Positions 60,058 through 64,000 of a stretch of DNA of 64,000 bases are shown here, piece after piece. The notes under the pieces are model-generated. The model made no database searches. It saw nothing but the letters and a program-made list of their open reading frames with translations, and was not told where the DNA came from. The stretch comes from Azophilus sp965221755 (GTDB taxonomy: Bacteria; Pseudomonadota; Gammaproteobacteria; Pseudomonadales; Azotimanducaceae): positions 558,001 through 622,000 of the forward strand of contig OZ244921.1 of assembly GCA_965221755.1 (NCBI GenBank), given 5' to 3'. Within the stretch, counting starts at the first letter, position 1. Every line of letters starts with the position of its first letter. The translations under genes and the position numbers were made by a program.

Positions 60058-61337
60058 GCGCGGGGTTTACCGTGCAGCACAGCGGTAGCGGTGCGGCGGT
60101 GCGGTCCCTGATGTTGGGCTGGGCCGTTGTGGTTCTCGCGGCCTTTGGGGCTGCCCCAGCTGTCGGGGCGGAGGCGGTTCGGGGCGAGACGGTGTTGGAC
60201 CGGCCGCGCCCCGACTACGACGCGCTTGGCTTGCGCATCGGCGGATTCGACCTTTTCCCGTCGGTGGAGGTGGGCCATCGTTGGGACGACAACATATACC
60301 GCATCGACAACGAACGGGCGGAAGACGCCACCGAGTCGGACTGGATCAGCTTCGCGCAGCCCCGCCTGCGGGCGCTGTCCCGCTGGTCCAACCACTCCCT
60401 TGCGCTTGACGCCGGCGCGCGAGTGGACCGATTCTGGGAAAACGAGGGCGAGAACAACACGGACTGGTTCGCGGTCCTGACGGGCCGCTTGGATCTGGGG
60501 CGCAACGCCGAGTTTCATGCAGCGGCCGAGATGCAGGACCTGCGGGAGGGCCGCGGCGGCTCCTACTCCATCTCCGGCGGCGAGCCCGACACGTTTGAGA
60601 AACGCAGCGCGTCGGTCGGGTGGCACAGCCGCCTGAATCGAGTATCGCTGTCCTTGGACGGCCGTTACGACGACTACGACTACGACAATCCCGTGCGTCG
60701 CTTCCGCGACCGCAGCGACCGCGAATGGCGGGGTCAGGCGGGCTACCAAATCCCCTCCGGCCACGAGGTGTTCGTTAGGGCCACGCGGTTTGAGCGCCGC
60801 TACGATACCCGTCAGAACGGCTTGGACCGCGACTCCGACGGTTGGGAGTTCGCCGTCGGAGTGGACATCGATCTCGGCGGGTTGCTTTTCGGGGAGCTAT
60901 TCGCAGGCTACCGGCGCCAATCCTATGAGGGCGTCGGGCTGAGGTCGGTGGAGCGGCCGAGCTTCGGTGCCGCCATCGACTGGAACCCGACCGCCCTGAC
61001 GACGCTCAGCGCAAAGGCTTCACGCATCATTCAGGAAACCGTGCTCGACGCCTCGGGCGTGCTGGTGACCCAGGTGAAGGTTGACGTGGCCCATGAATTG
61101 CTTCGCAACTTGGTGCTGACCGCGACCTTGGACTTCAGCAGCAACAACTTTCGGGCCTTGGCCGAGCGGGCGCGGAACAAAGGCGACATCTGGGGTGCTG
61201 AGGTCGGCTTTCGCTGGCTCGTCCGCCGCAGCCTGCACCTCAACTTCAGCTACCGCCACGAAACGCGGGACTCGAACATCCCACTTGACGACTACGGCAA
61301 CCATGTCGCCTCGCTGGCGCTGACGCTGCAGCTCTGA
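60054..61337 (+). CDS. Outer-membrane beta-barrel protein (BBP2_2-like) of the export system
   Basis: A 427-residue protein with a signal peptide (about 17-39, LMLGWAVVVLAAFGAAPAVG). The start of the mature part, VLDRPRPDYDALGLRIGGFD, continues LFPSVEVGHRWDDNIYR, as in putative beta-barrel porin 2 proteins that precede wza-type genes. Alternating aromatic strands fill the rest and the last residues LALTLQL end in an outer-membrane-style strand. It probably assists passage or anchoring of the polymer at the outer membrane. Confidence 0.82.
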   Translation: MSAGFTVQHSGSGAAVRSLMLGWAVVVLAAFGAAPAVGAEAVRGETVLDRPRPDYDALGLRIGGFDLFPSVEVGHRWDDNIYRIDNERAEDATESDWISFAQPRLRALSRWSNHSLALDAGARVDRFWENEGENNTDWFAVLTGRLDLGRNAEFHAAAEMQDLREGRGGSYSISGGEPDTFEKRSASVGWHSRLNRVSLSLDGRYDDYDYDNPVRRFRDRSDREWRGQAGYQIPSGHEVFVRATRFERRYDTRQNGLDRDSDGWEFAVGVDIDLGGLLFGELFAGYRRQSYEGVGLRSVERPSFGAAIDWNPTALTTLSAKASRIIQETVLDASGVLVTQVKVDVAHELLRNLVLTATLDFSSNNFRALAERARNKGDIWGAEVGFRWLVRRSLHLNFSYRHETRDSNIPLDDYGNHVASLALTLQL

Positions 61338-61344
61338 GACATCA

Positions 61345-61884
61345 ATGAAATTGCGCGGTCGGCTCGCCGCCTTGGCGGCACTTCTACTGTCCGCAGCGGC
61401 GGTGGCAGTTGACCAGACTGGCTCGATCGAGTACCGGCTTGGTGTTGGTGACCGCCTCAAGGTGACGGTGTTCGGCCATGAGGATCTCTCCGGCGAGTTC
61501 GCCGTCAGCGAGACGGGCATCGCGTCGCTGCCGCTCGTGGGTGGCCTGACCTTGGGTGGCCTGACCGTCCGGGAGGCCGAGCGGGCCATTCTGGACGCCC
61601 TTAAGCCCGACTACCTGCTCAATCCAAGGGTCGGCGTCGAGGTTCTCAACTACCGGCCCTTCTACATTCTCGGCGAGGTCAACGACCCTGGCTCCTATCC
61701 CTACGTCAACGGCATGACGGTGAACGAGGCGGTGGCCATCGGCGGCGGCTTCACCCACCGCGCCAAGAAAACGCAGATGGTGGTCATCCGGGCCTCGGAC
61801 GCCGACAAATCCGAGCAGCCAGTGGCGGTGACGGACCCGGTTTTGCCCGGTGACGTCATCAAAGTGCTGGAACGGTTCTTTTAG
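61345..61884 (+). CDS. Wza/GumB-type polysaccharide export protein
   Basis: A 179-residue protein with signal peptide (LRGRLAALAALLLSAAAVAV). The Poly_export domain reads IEYRLGVGDRLKVTVFGHED and FAVSETGIASLPLVGGLTLG; the SLBB-like half reads YILGEVNDPGSYPYVNGMTV and AVAIGGGFTHRAKKTQMVVI. It is the short, single-SLBB form. No lipobox Cys follows the signal. It starts 7 bases after the beta-barrel stop. It would form the periplasm-to-surface channel with Wzc (20197). Confidence 0.92.
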   Translation: MKLRGRLAALAALLLSAAAVAVDQTGSIEYRLGVGDRLKVTVFGHEDLSGEFAVSETGIASLPLVGGLTLGGLTVREAERAILDALKPDYLLNPRVGVEVLNYRPFYILGEVNDPGSYPYVNGMTVNEAVAIGGGFTHRAKKTQMVVIRASDADKSEQPVAVTDPVLPGDVIKVLERFF

Positions 61885-62008
61885 TGGTATCTAGTAGTGG
61901 TGTCTAGGCGCCACATCGACGACGAGATGCCGCCAGGGGTATCGCTCGTCCTTCATGCCGAAGCACGACGGGCCGGCGACGAACTCGGGTGGCCGCCGGA
62001 GCGCGGTC
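61885..62008. other. Short spacer with an unassigned minus-strand end
   Basis: The minus strand reads RRPPEFVAGPSCFGMKDERY, PWRHLVVDVAPRHHY and stop, directly after the B2 gene. It looks like a copied gene end, but I cannot name the source. Confidence 0.3.
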
Positions 62009-62524
62009 TCAACGCCATGTGCGCCGACCTTTGGCGTTCACGGCCCCCCTAACCCCCAGAGTCGGAAACGCCGAATACTTCTCGACCTCGTGCCCCCCGA
62101 TGATCACTTCCCGGCCAAACATCAGCCAAGCATGGAAGTCGAGTGTTCGTTCGGGAGCGTCGTTCCGGCGCACACCAAAGACCAAGGTGGCCTGAATGCC
62201 CCGTCGCCGCAGCATCCATTGGGCTGCGATCGCCTGCGGGAGGCACTTCACAGGGAAAGGCAAGTGACGGGCCACCTTCGCCACAGCCCTGCCGATCTCT
62301 GCGGGAACGGGCGAACCCGATGCCGCGAACCTTGCGGATCTGCCCTGCGAATGCGGCAGCCACAGGCGCGCCGGGATGAAGCGCGTGAGCAATCGCGCCT
62401 GCAACAGCTTCAAAGCCGCTTCCACCGCCAATCTCCTTTTGGTCGCTGGCAGCGATCTGAAGCGACGAACGACCTTGGGAATGAGAGACGCTTCCACACC
62501 GATTACCATCGCCCTCGACGCCAC
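62009..62524 (-). CDS. Lasso leader protease B2 (transglutaminase-like)
   Basis: A 171-residue protein. The hallmark segment is VKCLPQAIAAQWMLRRRGIQ with catalytic Cys at about 94, then LVFGVRRNDAPERTLDFHAW with catalytic His at about 131, and LMFGREVIIGGHEVEKYSAF. The N-terminal helix RRLAVEAALKLLQARLLTRF fits the family. Working with the PqqD-like protein, it cuts the leader after the residue following the conserved Thr. It is the only apparently intact B2 in the window, divergent from the second B1 gene. A relic of another copy is at 1096. Confidence 0.88.
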   Translation of the reverse strand: MASRAMVIGVEASLIPKVVRRFRSLPATKRRLAVEAALKLLQARLLTRFIPARLWLPHSQGRSARFAASGSPVPAEIGRAVAKVARHLPFPVKCLPQAIAAQWMLRRRGIQATLVFGVRRNDAPERTLDFHAWLMFGREVIIGGHEVEKYSAFPTLGVRGAVNAKGRRTWR

Positions 62525-62836
62525 CGCTGGTTGGCAAACCGCTGCAGCGGCGCAAAGCCCCTGTAAGGAGTTCAGAATCGGGTTATTTTACTTGACCATT
62601 GTTTTTCGGCAACGGCGAATCCGTGCAAGGCGACCCCGCCCGCCTCGTCAGTGGCTCGACGTGCGCCAGAACCGAGCTCGGCTGGTGCCCGCGCCCAAAC
62701 CATAAACCCGTTGCGCGACGACGGTATCCGGATTGGCGGCTGTGCCTTGCGCGCCCCGCCGGTGCATCCCGCAAATTCCGCCTGCCGATGCGTTGCCCCT
62801 GTTTTCGCTTCCCGTCTTGCGGATACAATAACCTAC
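62525..62836. other. Divergent intergenic region of the second lasso locus
   Basis: About 310 bases between B2 (minus) and the PqqD-like gene (plus). No C-tract precursor is present here. The plus-strand frame through it has no conserved features. Confidence 0.4.
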
Positions 62837-63130
62837 ATGAACTTTTCGGACTCCGCCCCGCTTGCGCGCAACGAAGCGGTCGTGTTCACCGAACTCGACG
62901 GCGAGGTGGTGATGCTTGATGCCAAAGCCGGGCGCTACTACGAACTCGACTCCGTGGGCAGCCGCATCTGGACGCTGCTTGAGGATAAGCCCACCCTAGC
63001 GCAGTTGCGGGCCGCGCTGGCGGTCGAGTTCGACGTTGGCGGCGAAGCCCTCCTTGAGGATATCCACCAATTTATGAGCGAGCTTGCGAAGCGCGGGCTC
63101 GTCGCCGAGGTTGTCGATGGAGCGGAGTGA
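62837..63130 (+). CDS. PqqD-like RiPP recognition element (lasso B1), second copy
   Basis: A 97-residue protein. NEAVVFTELDGEVVMLDAKA, GRYYELDSVGSRIWTLLEDK and a helical half LAQLRAALAVEFDVGGEALL define it as a PqqD-type leader-binding protein. It closely parallels the one at 2014. It opens an operon with the beta-hydroxylase and a kinase, overlapping the former by 14 bases. Confidence 0.88.
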   Translation: MNFSDSAPLARNEAVVFTELDGEVVMLDAKAGRYYELDSVGSRIWTLLEDKPTLAQLRAALAVEFDVGGEALLEDIHQFMSELAKRGLVAEVVDGAE

Positions 63131-63722
63131 ACCGGTGCCCGCGGGTCCGAACCCGCCGCGCGTCCGCAAGCCGAAGGAGGGCGTGCGCCTGCTCGGCCCC
63201 GTGGATATCGCCCCCCTCGAATCCATTCTCGCGCGCTTGACCGAGAACCTCTGGCGCGCGGAGGACGAAAGCAAGCCGAACAAGTTCAGTTGCTTCCATC
63301 ACACCCGCCATATGATTTTCCGCTTTTGCAGTTTCCGGGACGTCCGCGTTTTCCGCTCGCGCCCGGCCTGGCGCATCTGGAGCGGTTCGCTGCTGCCGGT
63401 AATGGCCGAGGCGAGCGCCGCCTACGGCTTCTCCGAACCGGTCTTTCCCAAGGCGATGTTCGCCCGGCTCGCCGCTGGCCACCGCATTGATGTCCACACC
63501 GACGGCTACAGCGCCGCCTGCCAAGCGCACAAGATCCACGTTCCGGTTCGCACCGAAGCCGCCGCCGTTATCGAGGTGGACGGCATCGAGCGCCATCTGC
63601 GCCAAGGGCACGCCTACGAGATCAACAACCTTATGTCGCACAGCGCCTTCAACGCCGGCGACCGCGACCGGGTGCATTTCATCTTCGAGGTGTTCGACGG
63701 ATCCCCGCAGGGCGGCGGATGA
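63117..63722 (+). CDS. Aspartyl/asparaginyl beta-hydroxylase-like protein
   Basis: A 201-residue protein. LESILARLTENLWRAEDESK and FSCFHHTRHMIFRFC precede a jelly-roll region with HRIDVHTDGYSAACQAHKIH, PVRTEAAAVIEVDG and MSHSAFNAGDRDRVHFIFEV. The HxD-like pair and later His fit the Fe(II)/2-oxoglutarate Asp/Asn hydroxylase fold. Start ATG 63117 is inside the B1 gene. Placed between B1 and kinase, it may hydroxylate an Asp or Asn of a lasso core; that is inference. Confidence 0.78.
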   Translation: MERSEPVPAGPNPPRVRKPKEGVRLLGPVDIAPLESILARLTENLWRAEDESKPNKFSCFHHTRHMIFRFCSFRDVRVFRSRPAWRIWSGSLLPVMAEASAAYGFSEPVFPKAMFARLAAGHRIDVHTDGYSAACQAHKIHVPVRTEAAAVIEVDGIERHLRQGHAYEINNLMSHSAFNAGDRDRVHFIFEVFDGSPQGGG

Positions 63723-64000
63723 AGGGCGGCGGCTGGTTCGCCACGTACGGGCTGCTCATTCGTTCCGAGTTGGCGCTGCCGCAATTCGCCCCCGCCGGGC
63801 CTGGCGAGCCGGATGCCGTCGTTCGCCTGGGCGCGGTGCCGGAGGCGCTGCCCCAACCCAGCTGCTCCCGGCGTTATTGGCAGGCGGCGCCCGGCGACTT
63901 CCTGCTGCGCTTCGGAGATGCGTTCCGCTGCCGCGTGACGGACGGCCGCGAAATCACGGTGCATCTCCTGGACGGCGGGCGCGAGCCGTTCCACTTTGCG
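63719..64000 (+). CDS. HPr-kinase-like protein, third copy, cut by window edge
   Basis: Starts at an ATG overlapping the hydroxylase stop (ATGA). The visible 94 residues, WFATYGLLIRSELALPQFAP followed by RYWQAAPGDFLLRFGDAFRC, match the N-terminal part of the kinases at 3964 (AYGLIFHSEIAVPL, WWEAAPGAFLLTVE) and 17475. The catalytic part lies beyond the window. Confidence 0.82.
   Translation, partial: MKGGGWFATYGLLIRSELALPQFAPAGPGEPDAVVRLGAVPEALPQPSCSRRYWQAAPGDFLLRFGDAFRCRVTDGREITVHLLDGGREPFHFA

Noticed and set aside
59388..60764. 458-codon minus-strand open frame
   Set aside because: Antisense to the secreted protein and beta-barrel genes; it contains no domain and is created by high GC content.

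Overview
The window is high-GC DNA from a Gram-negative bacterium. An outer-membrane beta-barrel protein, a Wza-type export protein, a Wzc-type tyrosine kinase and a GumD-type initiating transferase all point to a didermic envelope. A high-GC proteobacterium fits best, but no rRNA or tRNA gene is present to fix the lineage. Nearly everything serves two trades. One is assembly and decoration of an exopolysaccharide or capsule. The other is a scattered lasso-peptide (RiPP) system of the type that carries an HPr-kinase-like tailoring enzyme. Between these lie toxin-antitoxin and defence genes and a striking number of gene fragments.

Left part (1-19 kb). Seven short genes share one design: a start codon, a few codons, an uninterrupted run of 10-20 C (poly-proline), a conserved leader ending in W-x2-P-x-V-x(7-8)-T, and a variable core that mostly ends in Ser. 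They lie at 142, 1776, 3694, 5334, 5980, 15572 and 16129, and an eighth remnant is at 12670. As printed, the C-run puts every leader out of frame with its start codon. Interleaved with them are a PqqD-like leader-binding protein (2014), two HPr-kinase-like proteins (3964; 17475 minus), three sulfotransferases (2598 minus, 9401, 16615 minus), the Asn-synthetase-like lasso cyclase (6542), a GT8-like glycosyltransferase (8409) and a nucleotidyltransferase (12830). Two toxin-antitoxin loci (436-1067; 10474-12052) and a UDP-glucuronate decarboxylase (14387) are also here. A second lasso locus opens at the right end: protease B2 (62009 minus), PqqD-like (62837), Asp/Asn beta-hydroxylase (63117) and a third kinase cut by the window edge (63719).

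Middle and right (20-62 kb). These hold Wzc (20197), a minus-strand operon of glycosyltransferases with a Wzy-like polymerase (24140-29518), ManC (29656), a broken gmd with an intact fcl (31512-32930), FkbM methyltransferases, an SGNH protein and the SxtJ / DUF5989 / carbamoyltransferase trio (47272-49880). They continue with a GDP-mannose 3,5-epimerase-like gene (52425), a Wzx flippase and GumD-like transferase (54645-57415), an O-antigen ligase-like protein (57680), a beta-barrel protein and a Wza-type protein (60054-61884). A 9.7-kb block between two direct repeats of the fcl 3' end (32750 and 42481) carries a lower-GC nucleotide-sugar pair, an IS3-family relic, a broken ABC exporter, an Xre/ImmA-PIN pair and a DUF1998-type helicase.

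Two themes run through the window. G/C homopolymers sit in lasso precursors and in several surface-polysaccharide genes, which suggests phase-variable expression. There are also many relic genes that keep both ends but have lost the middle, together with copied 3' ends of neighbouring genes, which suggests heavy recombination and decay.
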